From NCBI GenBank assembly GCA_964604875.1, contig CAZSAC010000004.1, positions 1 through 55,974 on the forward strand: DNA of 55,974 nt, read 5' to 3'. Position numbers and translations under genes: made by a program. The notes beneath the pieces were generated by a model. It was not told the DNA's origin, ran no database searches, and worked only from the letters and a program-made list of their open reading frames with translations. Numbering within the stretch: the first letter of the stretch is position 1; the number at the start of each line of letters is the position of its first letter. This document shows, in pieces, positions 25,953 through 34,583 of this stretch. This DNA is from JAVVSR01 sp964604875 (GTDB lineage Bacteria > Bacillota > Clostridia > Christensenellales > CAG-917).

Positions 25953-27758
25953 ATGAACCTGAAACTCGATACCAAAAAAACAATTAAAGTAGGTTTTGCT
26001 TTCGCAATAATTTGCCTATTTTGGTCTCTGTACGATTACGTTGTACCTTTGCTTTTGGACAGCGCGTTTGGCTTAAACAATAAAATGCGCGGTTTGATTA
26101 TGGGGCTGGACAATCTTTTTGCGCTGTTTATGCTTCCGCTTTTCGGGAAGCTTTCGGATAAGTCACACAGTAAACACGGACGCCGTACGCCGTTTATCGT
26201 AGTAGGCAGTATTGTGTCCATAGTCCTGATGATTTTGATACCCGTTACGTCTGTCGGACAACTCAACAGGTCTTACGACGTTAGAAACAAAATTGCCGCC
26301 GATTTTAACACGGATACAGCTTATCGGCAACAGCTTTTGGCAAGCTGGTATGATGACACAACCAACAACTATGTCGACCGTGAGCTTTTAACAAAGGACG
26401 GCGTAAGCAAAGAAGAATTTGTTGCTATCACACGCACCTCGCTCAAGGTTGAAGGGAAAAAAGAAGACGCAAAATATTATGTGTCTTACGGCGAGGCTTA
26501 TAGCCAAGTAGAAAAAGCTGAATACGACAGCGTTAAAAAGGATTTAGACAACAAAAACTCTAACTTTAATACTTATGTATCCTCGGGGCTTTCAAACTAT
26601 ACCACAGACGCCGTTAGGTTGGCGTATACACAAAGCGGAAGTCACTCGCTGGTTTTCTTTATGGTTGCATTGCTGTTGGTTTTGATTGCAATGGGCACGT
26701 TCCGTTCTCCTGCGGTTGCGCTAATGCCCGACGTTACGCCAAAACCCTTGCGTTCGCAGGCAAACGCTATTATAAATCTTGCAGGTGGTGTCGGCGGCGC
26801 GATTGCCGTCATAATATATACCGTTGTGTTTTTGGTGGACGGAAGCCGAAGCGGGACGAGTTTCTTTTTGATTTATGTTTTGGGCGCAATAGGAATGGCG
26901 GCATTATTGCTGGCGTTTATTAAAATGGTAAACGAGCCCAAGCTGCTTGCAGAAAAAGAGGCTATATGTTTGGAATACGGCATTGCCGAAGACGAGGGCT
27001 TTTCCGATTTGGAAGAGCAAATGGAAGAAGGCAATCTCAGCGGGCTTGAGGTTGAGGAATATATCGCTGAAGAAAAAACCGTTTCTTCGGCAAATATTGA
27101 AGAAAATAAGAAACTTGAAAAGGCAAAGTTTAAATCCTTCCTTTTGATTTTGGCGTCTATCTTTATGTGGTTTATGGGTTATAACGCAGTCACAAGCAAC
27201 CTGTCCATTTATATCACAAAGACGCTCGGGTTGGAGGCAGGCTTAGGCGCGGTAATTTCAATGGCAAGCCAAGGTATATCTGCGATAGCGTTTATCCCCG
27301 TTGGTATGCTAGCTGTAAAAATCGGGCGTAAAAAATCTATTGTAATAGGTTTTGCGTTAGCCGTTTTGTCTTATCTTTTGATATGGTTGTTTATTTATCA
27401 ACCGGGTGGAGCTGTCGGATTTGGTTTTGCATTGTTCTATTTGCTTGCGGGCTTTGGTCTTATTATTGCCAACGTAAACACCTTCCCGATGGTTGTGGAG
27501 CTTTCAAAAGCAGACGACGTTGGAAAATATACGGGCTTCTATTATATGGCTACAATGTCTGCCCAAACGGTAACGCCGTATTTGGCGGGTGTGTTTATGG
27601 ATATATCAAACAACGATAGGATACTGTTCCTATACTCGGCAATTTGGGTTGTCGGCGCAATAGTATTGATGTGTCTTGTAAAACACGGCGACAGCAAACC
27701 GTTGCCGAGTAAAAAAAGTAAGCTTGAGCAGTACGGAGATTTATCCGACGCAGACTAA
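25953..27758 (+). CDS. GPH/MFS-type sugar:cation symporter-like transporter
   Basis: This 601-residue membrane transporter resembles the glycoside-pentoside-hexuronide (GPH/MFS_2) family. The N-terminal half has the family segment GKLSDKSHSKHGRRTPFIVVG (about 65-85) between helices 2 and 3. GPH proteins usually have about 450-500 residues. The extra length is a hydrophilic insertion of about 130 residues between helices 3 and 4 (about 99-230, predicted outside the cell) and an acidic cytoplasmic loop (about 330-392). AAGGGAGA precedes the ATG at 25953; an in-frame ATG at 25923 overlaps the promoter. The substrate is unknown. Confidence 0.78.
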   Translation: MNLKLDTKKTIKVGFAFAIICLFWSLYDYVVPLLLDSAFGLNNKMRGLIMGLDNLFALFMLPLFGKLSDKSHSKHGRRTPFIVVGSIVSIVLMILIPVTSVGQLNRSYDVRNKIAADFNTDTAYRQQLLASWYDDTTNNYVDRELLTKDGVSKEEFVAITRTSLKVEGKKEDAKYYVSYGEAYSQVEKAEYDSVKKDLDNKNSNFNTYVSSGLSNYTTDAVRLAYTQSGSHSLVFFMVALLLVLIAMGTFRSPAVALMPDVTPKPLRSQANAIINLAGGVGGAIAVIIYTVVFLVDGSRSGTSFFLIYVLGAIGMAALLLAFIKMVNEPKLLAEKEAICLEYGIAEDEGFSDLEEQMEEGNLSGLEVEEYIAEEKTVSSANIEENKKLEKAKFKSFLLILASIFMWFMGYNAVTSNLSIYITKTLGLEAGLGAVISMASQGISAIAFIPVGMLAVKIGRKKSIVIGFALAVLSYLLIWLFIYQPGGAVGFGFALFYLLAGFGLIIANVNTFPMVVELSKADDVGKYTGFYYMATMSAQTVTPYLAGVFMDISNNDRILFLYSAIWVVGAIVLMCLVKHGDSKPLPSKKSKLEQYGDLSDAD

Positions 27759-27769
27759 AAACAAGTAGG

Positions 27770-27796
27770 CAAAGCGGCAGAGAATATGCCGCTTTG
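27770..27796 (+). terminator. Hairpin after the symporter gene
   Basis: CAAAGCGGCA pairs perfectly with TGCCGCTTTG around a 7-base loop. The T-run is weak (TAATATAT), so termination may be partial. The next gene starts 15 bases later without a Shine-Dalgarno. Confidence 0.55.
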
Positions 27797-27810
27797 TAAT
27801 ATATGGCGAT

Positions 27811-29052
27811 ATGGCAAAAAAGAATACGTATTCCAAAGTTAAAAAAACGGCATCGAAAATTAAAAAGAAAAACGCAAAGTTATACTATGCGTTGCTTGCG
27901 GTTGTTTTAGTTGTCGCAATCGGCGCAGTTGTTTGGGCGGTGAAATTCCCCGATAGTTTTAATAGCGTTTTTCCTTTCTTTGTCGAGACAGAGCATCCTT
28001 CAGATAATGGAGGCAATACAAATCCGCCAAACGAAGGAAACAACCCAAGCGGAAATGCGGATTATTATTTAAACAACTTTTTCTCTTCAAAAAACGGCTC
28101 AATACTATACGACGTTGACGCAAACTTGGCGCAAGGCTTAAGCGTACACTTTATTGACGTAGGTCAAGGGGACGCCATATACATCGTATTCCCTAACGGG
28201 AAAGATATGCTGATAGACGGCGGTTCGGCAAAGGCAACGCAAAATGAAAAGCTGTTTATCTCGGGGGACGTGGTGACAAGCGCCAATTCAAACCTTGTTG
28301 CTGACTACATAAAACGCTATAATGCGGACGACATAATCGACATTTTAATTCTTACGCATACCGATAAAGACCACTATAGTTTGTTGCCAGCGGTTTTTGC
28401 CGAATTTCAAATCAATACGGTATATTTGCCGTATGTTGACTTAGACGAGCTGGATACCACCGCCACTGCGCAGGAGCGTTCGGATTTTGACAATGGTTTG
28501 GCGATTAATACAGCAGGCTATACGTCGATAGCAAACGCAGCTTTTATTGAGCCGAATTGTGAAGTAAAGTGCGTTTACGGTAATTTTCAAATAGAAATTG
28601 AAACTGCCATTACGTTTTTGGTTTATGCGCTGGATAAGGAAGAGTATGCAAAAAACAACTTAAAGGCTGACGACGCTAACGAGCTTTCGCCAATATGTAT
28701 TTTAACGTACGCAGGGCGAAAAATTGTGTTGACGGGCGACGCGGAGGAAAAGTCTGAAAAGGATTATCTTTCGGATTCTCCCACGCTGGATTGCGACGTT
28801 TTAAAGGTCGGGCACCACGGAAGTCAAAGCAGCACGACGACGGAGTTTTTAGATGACATCTCGCCCGAGCTTGCCATAATATCGGCGGGGACTCACTCAA
28901 CTTTTCTACACCCTAGGCAGGTAACTCTTGACAAGTTTAAACAAAGAGGGATAGAATACTATTGTACAATCGATTGCGGGACAATAGTGCTTAACGTCAA
29001 CGACAAAGGCGCGATGAAGCTGTATTCGGCAAAAGACATTAAGGCAGCATAA
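27811..29052 (+). CDS. ComEC/Rec2-type metallo-beta-lactamase-fold protein, membrane anchored
   Basis: This 413-residue protein has a basic N-terminus, one membrane helix (about 25-45) and a low-complexity Asn/Gly/Pro linker (about 62-84), followed by an extracellular MBL domain like the C-terminal part of ComEC. Motifs are VHFIDVGQGDAIYI (112-125), the metal-binding HTDKDH (183-188), VLTGDAEEKSEKDYL and KVGHHGSQSST. The ComEC channel domain is absent, so this is a stand-alone secreted hydrolase, perhaps a nuclease or phosphodiesterase. The three genes downstream follow closely and may share a transcript. Confidence 0.82.
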   Translation: MAKKNTYSKVKKTASKIKKKNAKLYYALLAVVLVVAIGAVVWAVKFPDSFNSVFPFFVETEHPSDNGGNTNPPNEGNNPSGNADYYLNNFFSSKNGSILYDVDANLAQGLSVHFIDVGQGDAIYIVFPNGKDMLIDGGSAKATQNEKLFISGDVVTSANSNLVADYIKRYNADDIIDILILTHTDKDHYSLLPAVFAEFQINTVYLPYVDLDELDTTATAQERSDFDNGLAINTAGYTSIANAAFIEPNCEVKCVYGNFQIEIETAITFLVYALDKEEYAKNNLKADDANELSPICILTYAGRKIVLTGDAEEKSEKDYLSDSPTLDCDVLKVGHHGSQSSTTTEFLDDISPELAIISAGTHSTFLHPRQVTLDKFKQRGIEYYCTIDCGTIVLNVNDKGAMKLYSAKDIKAA

Positions 29053-29058
29053 CTTCTG

Positions 29059-29547
29059 ATGAAAAAAAATATTGCGATACTGGGTTATGATATAAAGCTT
29101 TGCGAGGCTGTTGCCGAGAGACTGGCGACAGACGCGGGAATGTTTTATTTAGCGTTGGACGAATTGTGCTGTTATCACGCGTGTAGGAAATCCATTTCAG
29201 CAATTTTCGAGGGCGACGGAGAGGCGGGAGTTTTTAATTTTTACAATAAAGCGTTGTCAGACTTTTTTGAATATGAAAATACGACGGCGTCAGGCAACGT
29301 AAAATACATTGAAAAAGAGAGGCTGGCAAAATTATTGCCAACAACGCTTGTGCTTTTTTTGGGAAAAAGCGGTAAGGCTTTGAAAGCGGACGGGATTGAA
29401 GCCTCAGGCGTGGCAGACTATTCACGACAGAAGTTTTATAAATACTATGATATCTACATAAAGGCGGAAAATAAAACGTCAGAAGCTCTTTTAAAAGAGG
29501 TATATTCGGCGGTTGAAAAGTTTTTCCGTGGAGGAACAAATGAGTAA
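29059..29547 (+). CDS. Shikimate-kinase-like protein without a P-loop
   Basis: This 162-residue protein aligns by pattern with the shikimate kinase fold: an initial strand KNIAILGYD, a helix, then FYLALDELC where kinases have the substrate-binding F-x-D-x-D-E-L, a middle strand LVLFLGKSG and a C-terminal YYDIYIKAENKTSEALLKEVYSAV. The Walker A sequence GxxxxGKS is replaced by GYDIKLCE, so ATP binding of the usual kind is unlikely. It lies 6 bases after the ComEC-like gene and overlaps the amino acid kinase gene by 8 bases. The fold call is inference. Confidence 0.5.
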   Translation: MKKNIAILGYDIKLCEAVAERLATDAGMFYLALDELCCYHACRKSISAIFEGDGEAGVFNFYNKALSDFFEYENTTASGNVKYIEKERLAKLLPTTLVLFLGKSGKALKADGIEASGVADYSRQKFYKYYDIYIKAENKTSEALLKEVYSAVEKFFRGGTNE

Positions 29548-30367
29548 GTTTGATATTGAACTGGTTGGAAAAGTCGGCTCAATGGCGCTGATTGACAAGC
29601 AGTATAAAGACATAAACTATAACATTATCGCGCGTATTTCACGAGAGCTGAAGGCGGGATATATTTGGATTACTAGCGGCGCGACAGAAATTGGCAGATT
29701 GGATTATATAAAGCGCAATCAAAAAGAGCTTGGCGGAAGCGATGAGGAAAACAAAACCGACTATTCGGCGCAAGGACAAGCCATTTTGATGGGGTGGTAC
29801 CGTGAATTTGTCGAAAGCAAATACAGTATTCGGCAAATTTTGGTGGAGCATCAGCATTTTAACGACGCAGAAAAAAGGGAATATTTAAAGGCGTTGCTTT
29901 TGAGGTGTCCCTCGCAAAACGCTATTCCTATTATCAACTACAACGATGCCGTATGCTATGAAGAAAACCGAAAAATGGAAATTCAATCCCTGAAGTCAAA
30001 AAAAGCCGACGCAGTCGAATGCGTCGACAATGACGAAACCGCCTCGCAAATAGCCTGTCTTGTAAAAAGCAAAAGGCTTTTACTTTTGACAAGCGTAGAC
30101 GGCATCTATGAGGATTTAAACAACACCGAAACCTTAGTTGGCGAAATATCGGGGAGAAATATCGACGAGCTTTTACAAAATATATCACGCTATCAAAATT
30201 GCTGTAACGGCGCCAGCAGAAAGGGCGCAAACGGCGCAAGCGCAAAACTGGAATACATTAAAAAACCTGTTTGCAACGGCACAGAGGTTATAATTGCCAA
30301 CAGCAAATATTCCATCAACGATATTTTGTCGGGGGTTGCTCCAAGAACCTTAATTCGGGTGAGATAA
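29540..30367 (+). CDS. Glutamate-5-kinase-like amino acid kinase family protein
   Basis: This 275-residue protein shows the amino acid kinase pattern closest to ProB: KVGSMALID (about 11-18), ITSGATEIGR (about 44-53), QGQAILMGWYREF, the PIINYNDAV loop (usually NENDTV), VDNDETASQIACLVKS and LLTSVDGIYED. A C-terminal PUA domain, found in many ProB proteins, is absent. No proA follows, so the role in proline synthesis is doubtful. GAGGAA precedes the ATG at 29540, which overlaps the shikimate-kinase-like gene by 8 bases. Its stop overlaps the lipoprotein start as TAATG. Confidence 0.65.
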   Translation: MSKFDIELVGKVGSMALIDKQYKDINYNIIARISRELKAGYIWITSGATEIGRLDYIKRNQKELGGSDEENKTDYSAQGQAILMGWYREFVESKYSIRQILVEHQHFNDAEKREYLKALLLRCPSQNAIPIINYNDAVCYEENRKMEIQSLKSKKADAVECVDNDETASQIACLVKSKRLLLLTSVDGIYEDLNNTETLVGEISGRNIDELLQNISRYQNCCNGASRKGANGASAKLEYIKKPVCNGTEVIIANSKYSINDILSGVAPRTLIRVR

Positions 30368-30777
30368 TGAAGAAAAAATTTTTTTCGGCAGTTATTTTGC
30401 TTATATTAGTTTCGTCCACGTTTCCCGCCTGTAATAAGCTTAGTCAGGAAAAGTGTCTGGGGGATTTCCGCAGAACTTATGAAATAAGCTCAGCAGCGCC
30501 TGTGTTGGGCATATCGGCGGTAACGGTATCCGAAACCTATCGGTTTTTAGCCGACGGCACGGGGCTATTCTATGAGGGTTTTTTGGATAAAAAAGAAATT
30601 TTGTTTTATTTTTCTTATACCCTAGACAAAAACTATGAGGCGACGCTCACCGTCACGCAGACAAATTCAGAAAAAACGCGCAATGTAGGCGACCAAATTA
30701 CGCTTCGATTCGAGTTGGAAGAGAAAGAAGCTGTTTTATATGACGAATACATTTCATACAACAAAGTGACCGCATAA
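30367..30777 (+). CDS. Small putative lipoprotein
   Basis: This 136-residue protein begins MKKKFF, has a hydrophobic segment and then FPAC, a plausible but non-canonical lipobox with the modified cysteine at residue 22. The mature part is about 115 residues, mostly predicted beta-strand, and I do not recognise the family. The start at 30367 overlaps the kinase stop (TAATG); a longer frame from 30271 lies within that gene. A strong terminator follows, closing a possible operon from 27.8 kb. Confidence 0.65.
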   Translation: MKKKFFSAVILLILVSSTFPACNKLSQEKCLGDFRRTYEISSAAPVLGISAVTVSETYRFLADGTGLFYEGFLDKKEILFYFSYTLDKNYEATLTVTQTNSEKTRNVGDQITLRFELEEKEAVLYDEYISYNKVTA

Positions 30778-30789
30778 ATTGCTTATAAA

Positions 30790-30824
30790 AAAAGCCCTCC
30801 GCAGTAGAAATGCGGAGGGCTTTT
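30790..30824. terminator. Bidirectional terminator between lipoprotein and PFOR genes
   Basis: A perfect 14-bp stem AAAAGCCCTCCGCA / TGCGGAGGGCTTTT with a 7-base loop lies between the two convergent genes, with T residues on each side. Confidence 0.92.
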
Positions 30825-30834
30825 AAGTTAAGTC

Positions 30835-33800
30835 TTATTCTTTTTCGGCAAGTTCCTTATAAGAGGCGTAACGCGCTTTCGCTTCTTTTTCGTTTAACTC
30901 GAAAAGTTTTGCAGCCACTTCAGGTTTGGATTTTGACAGTTGAGCGTATCTGTTTTCACCAAGCAAGAAGGCTTGATAATCAGAGGTAGGCTCCTTACTG
31001 TCGAGCGTAAAGGCATTCTTTCCTTGAGCCGTCAACTCGGGGTTGAAACGGTAAAGTTGCCAATAACCGCTGTCAACTGCGTTTTTCATTTCGGTTTGGC
31101 TCTTGCCCATATTGATACCGTGGTTGATACAAGGAGCATAGCAGATAATCAAAGACGGTCCGTGATAAGCTTCTGCCTCGGAGATTGCCTTGATAAACTG
31201 ATTCTTGTCGGCGCCCATAGAGCATTGAGCTACATAAACATAGCCATAGCTCATAGCAATCTTGCCTAAATCCTTTTTCTTTGTCTGTTTGCCGCCGGCG
31301 GCAAATTTTGCAACCGCGCCGGTAGGAGAGGATTTTGAAGCTTGTCCGCCTGTATTACTGTAAACCTCTGTGTCAAGCACAAGGATATTGACGTCTTCGC
31401 CCATTGCGATAACGTGGTCTAAACCGCCAAAGCCGATATCATATGCCCAGCCGTCGCCACCGAATATCCAAACAGATTTTTTCACCAAGCAATCCTTGCG
31501 GTCGTAAATAGCTTTGCAAGTTGCGTCGGCAGAGCAGCCACAGTCTTTGCAGGCTTCGATACACTTTAGTAAAGCCTCGGAAGCCTTTTTGCTTCCTTCT
31601 GCGTCTTCCATATTCTCCAGCCAATCTTGACAAGCTTGTTTCCCTTCGGGATATTCTGCAAACTCATCAGCAAGCTTTGCGACTAAATCTTTAAGCTCAT
31701 TACGGCGGTAGTCGTACGCTAAATTGATGCCAAAACCGAATTCGGCATTATCTTCAAACAAGCTGTTCGCCCAAGCGGGACCAAAACCCTTTTCGTTTTT
31801 GGAGTAGGGGCAGGTAGGCGCTGAACCGCCATAGATTGATGAACAACCCGTTGCGTTCGCAATAACCATTCTGTCGCCGAATAATTGAGTGATAACCTTG
31901 ACGTAAGGAGTTTCGCCACAGCCTGCGCATGCGCCCGAGAACTCAAACAAGGGTTGCTTGAACTGACTGCCCTTAACCGTATTTTGGTTAAATTCAGCGG
32001 TGGTGGCGGGAAGATTGACAGAATAATCCCAGTTAGCGGCTTCGCCTTTTTCCAAAACCTCTTCTAAAGGAGTCATAACCAAAGCCTTTGTCTTAGAAGG
32101 GCAGATATTTGCGCAACTGCCACAGCCTGTGCAATCCAGCGGAGAAACTTGCATTCTGTATTTATAGCCTTTAAATCCTACAGCATCTTTGGTTGTAAAG
32201 GATTCCGGAGCGTTTGCAAGTGTTTCTTCTGTTGCCAAAACGGGGCGGATTGCCGCGTGCGGACAAACGAAAGAGCATTGATTACATTGAATACAGTTGT
32301 TGATGTCCCAAGCGGGAACGGAAACTGCAACACCACGTTTTTCAAAACGGGTTGTAGCGGTGGGAACGTGTCCGTCTGCCTCAACCTTTGAAACAGGGAA
32401 GGAATCGCCTTTTTGCGCAAGCATAGGCTCAACAAACGAAACAAAGTATGCGTCGTCGGTGACGGGGGCAACTTCTGCGCCGGTTGTAGCGTCCGCCCAA
32501 GATTCGGGATATTTAACTTCAACCAAGCCGGAGATTGCGTCGTCGATTGCGGCATAGTTCATATTAACAACCTTTTCGCCTTTTTTGCTGAAAGATTTTA
32601 CAACGAACTCTTTCATATGCTTGTTTGCCTCGGCATAACTCATAACGTTTGCAAGATAGAAGAAAGCCGATTGCATTGTTGTGCTTATACGATTGCCTAA
32701 ACCGATTTTAGAAACAATCTTTATTGCGTCGATTGTATAGAATTTTATATGTTTTCTTGCGATAATGCGTTTCATCTCGGCAGGGAGCATTTCGTCCATC
32801 TGTTCGGGCGTCCAAATGCTGTTAAGAAGGAAGGTGCCGTTGTCTTTTAAATCCGAAACCATATCGTATTTTGTGACATAAGACGGATTATGGCAAGCCA
32901 CGAAGTCAGCCGTATCAATCAAATAGGAAGACTTAATCGGAGTATCGCCGAAACGCAAGTGCGAAACAGTCAAACCGCCCGATTTTTTGCTGTCGTATGC
33001 AAAATATGCTTGAGCGTATTTGTTTGTATAATCGCCGATAATTTTGATGCTGTTTTTATTGCTTCCAACCGTGCCGTCGGAGCCTAAACCGTAGAACTTG
33101 CAACGGATTGCGTCCTTAGGAGAGGCGTCAACCTTTTTGGAAACGGTGAGAGATGAATTTGTGATATCGTCAACAATACCGATAGTGAAGTGATTTTTAT
33201 TTTCACCGCCCATATTGGCATAGATTGCGTTTATCATAGAAGGATTAAATTCCTTACTTCCCAATCCGTAACGTCCGCCCAAAACCTTAATGCCGGAAAC
33301 ACCTGCTTCGGAAAGGGCTGCAACAACGTCTAAGTACAAGGGCTCGCCTAAGCTGCCGCTTTCTTTTGTTCTATCCAAAACCGAAAGGTATTTAACGGTT
33401 TTAGGTAAAGCGTCAACAAATTTGGAGATGACAAACGGACGGTAAAGACGAACTTTTAATAAGCCGACTTTTTCGCCTTTAGCGCAGAGATAATCAATGG
33501 TTTCTTCAACGGCTTCTGCGCCGCTGCCCATAATAACGATAACTTTTTCTGCATCGGGCGCGCCGTAATAGTCAAATAAATTGTATTTACGGCCGGTGAT
33601 ACCCTCAACGTCTTTCATAGCTTGCTCAACGATAGCGGGAACAGCTTCATAATATTTGTTTGCCGCCTCACGACCTTGGAAATAAATGTCGGGGTTTTGA
33701 GCCGTGCCTTTTAAAATCGGATGCTCGGGATTGAGAGCGCGGCTTCTAAAATCATTTACCGCGTCATAGTCGACGATTTTTTTGATATCTTCATAGTCGA

Positions 33801-34353
33801 TTGCGTCGATTTTGGACACTTCGTGAGAGGTGCGGAAACCGTCAAAGAAATGCAAAAACGGAACCTTGGATTTTAAAGAGGAAAGATGAGCGACTAACGC
33901 TAAGTCCATAACCTCTTGCACGCTGTTTGAAGCAAGCATTGCAAAGCCCGTTTGACGGCATGCCATAACGTCGCTGTGGTCGCCGAAAATGTTTAAAGCG
34001 TGATAAGCAAGGGCGCGCGCGCTTACGTGGAATACGCAAGGTAAAAGCTCGCCCGCGATTTTATACATATTGGGAATCATCAAAAGCAAGCCTTGGCTTG
34101 CAGTAAAGGTTGTAGTTAACGCGCCTGCGCAAAGACTGCCGTGTACCGCGCCCGCCGCGCCCGCTTCGGATTGCATTTCTGCAAGACGCAAATTTTGCCC
34201 GAATATATTTTTCCTGCCGGCGGTTGCCCACTCATCGGCATTTTCAGCCATCGGCGAGGAAGGAGTTATCGGGTAAATAGCAGCAACTTCACTTAGCGCA
34301 TAGGCGATATGAGCCGCAGCTGTATTACCATCGATGGTCATTTTTTTGCTCAT
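30835..34353 (-). CDS. nifJ: Pyruvate:ferredoxin (flavodoxin) oxidoreductase, single chain
   Basis: This 1172-residue cytoplasmic enzyme converts pyruvate and CoA to acetyl-CoA and CO2, reducing ferredoxin, the central step of anaerobic fermentation. Domains in order: N-terminal pyruvate-binding domain (AYALSEVAAIYPITPSSPMAE near 15-35), domain II, gamma-type domain (GLGSDGTVGSNK), a two-cluster ferredoxin domain (CIQCNQCSFVCP near 686 and CTGCGSCANICP near 743), and the thiamine diphosphate domain with the proximal cluster motif CAGCGE (near 810) and GGDGWAYDIGFGGLDH. The ATG at 34353 has GGAGG 8 bases upstream; a longer frame to 34533 runs through the promoter and is rejected. Confidence 0.96.
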   Translation of the reverse strand: MSKKMTIDGNTAAAHIAYALSEVAAIYPITPSSPMAENADEWATAGRKNIFGQNLRLAEMQSEAGAAGAVHGSLCAGALTTTFTASQGLLLMIPNMYKIAGELLPCVFHVSARALAYHALNIFGDHSDVMACRQTGFAMLASNSVQEVMDLALVAHLSSLKSKVPFLHFFDGFRTSHEVSKIDAIDYEDIKKIVDYDAVNDFRSRALNPEHPILKGTAQNPDIYFQGREAANKYYEAVPAIVEQAMKDVEGITGRKYNLFDYYGAPDAEKVIVIMGSGAEAVEETIDYLCAKGEKVGLLKVRLYRPFVISKFVDALPKTVKYLSVLDRTKESGSLGEPLYLDVVAALSEAGVSGIKVLGGRYGLGSKEFNPSMINAIYANMGGENKNHFTIGIVDDITNSSLTVSKKVDASPKDAIRCKFYGLGSDGTVGSNKNSIKIIGDYTNKYAQAYFAYDSKKSGGLTVSHLRFGDTPIKSSYLIDTADFVACHNPSYVTKYDMVSDLKDNGTFLLNSIWTPEQMDEMLPAEMKRIIARKHIKFYTIDAIKIVSKIGLGNRISTTMQSAFFYLANVMSYAEANKHMKEFVVKSFSKKGEKVVNMNYAAIDDAISGLVEVKYPESWADATTGAEVAPVTDDAYFVSFVEPMLAQKGDSFPVSKVEADGHVPTATTRFEKRGVAVSVPAWDINNCIQCNQCSFVCPHAAIRPVLATEETLANAPESFTTKDAVGFKGYKYRMQVSPLDCTGCGSCANICPSKTKALVMTPLEEVLEKGEAANWDYSVNLPATTAEFNQNTVKGSQFKQPLFEFSGACAGCGETPYVKVITQLFGDRMVIANATGCSSIYGGSAPTCPYSKNEKGFGPAWANSLFEDNAEFGFGINLAYDYRRNELKDLVAKLADEFAEYPEGKQACQDWLENMEDAEGSKKASEALLKCIEACKDCGCSADATCKAIYDRKDCLVKKSVWIFGGDGWAYDIGFGGLDHVIAMGEDVNILVLDTEVYSNTGGQASKSSPTGAVAKFAAGGKQTKKKDLGKIAMSYGYVYVAQCSMGADKNQFIKAISEAEAYHGPSLIICYAPCINHGINMGKSQTEMKNAVDSGYWQLYRFNPELTAQGKNAFTLDSKEPTSDYQAFLLGENRYAQLSKSKPEVAAKLFELNEKEAKARYASYKELAEKE

Positions 34354-34414
34354 TTGTAAACCTCCGTTATTCCAAAATCTATTTGAAATTTGTTTTATTA
34401 TTAAATTCATTGCT

Positions 34415-34443
34415 ATTATAAGCTTATAAAACTGGTTAGTCAA
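34415..34443 (-). promoter_or_regulatory. Promoter of the PFOR gene
   Basis: On the minus strand TTGACT (34438-34443) and TATAAT (34415-34420) are 17 bases apart, about 60 bases before the start codon. Confidence 0.75.
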
Positions 34444-34469
34444 TAAAAAACCCAAGATATTTCCTAGGA

Positions 34470-34487
34470 TTGTCAGAAATTTGACAA
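34470..34487. promoter_or_regulatory. Rex-like inverted repeat
   Basis: TTGTCA and TGACAA are separated by 6 bases, an inverted repeat with the geometry of Rex redox-sensor operators (TTGTGA or TTGTTA half-sites) but a different fifth base. It lies 27 bases upstream of the PFOR -35 element, between the divergent PFOR and ecfA1 genes. Assignment to Rex is speculative. Confidence 0.3.
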
Positions 34488-34533
34488 ACATACAGTTTAT
34501 TTTTGGTAATAAGTAAATAAATGTCAAAAACAT

Positions 34534-34562
34534 TTTTCAAATCTAAGCAAATGTGATAAACT
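34534..34562 (+). promoter_or_regulatory. Possible promoter of the ecf operon
   Basis: An extended -10 (TGATAAACT, hexamer at 34557-34562) has TTTTCA 17 bases upstream, ending about 10 bases before the AGAGGAC ribosome binding site. Confidence 0.4.
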
Positions 34563-34583
34563 AAGTGTGTTTTAGAGGACAAA

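Noticed and set aside
34354..34533. A 60-residue N-terminal extension of PFOR
   Set aside because: The extension crosses the promoter and ribosome binding site, and a good GGAGG lies directly before the inner ATG at 34353.
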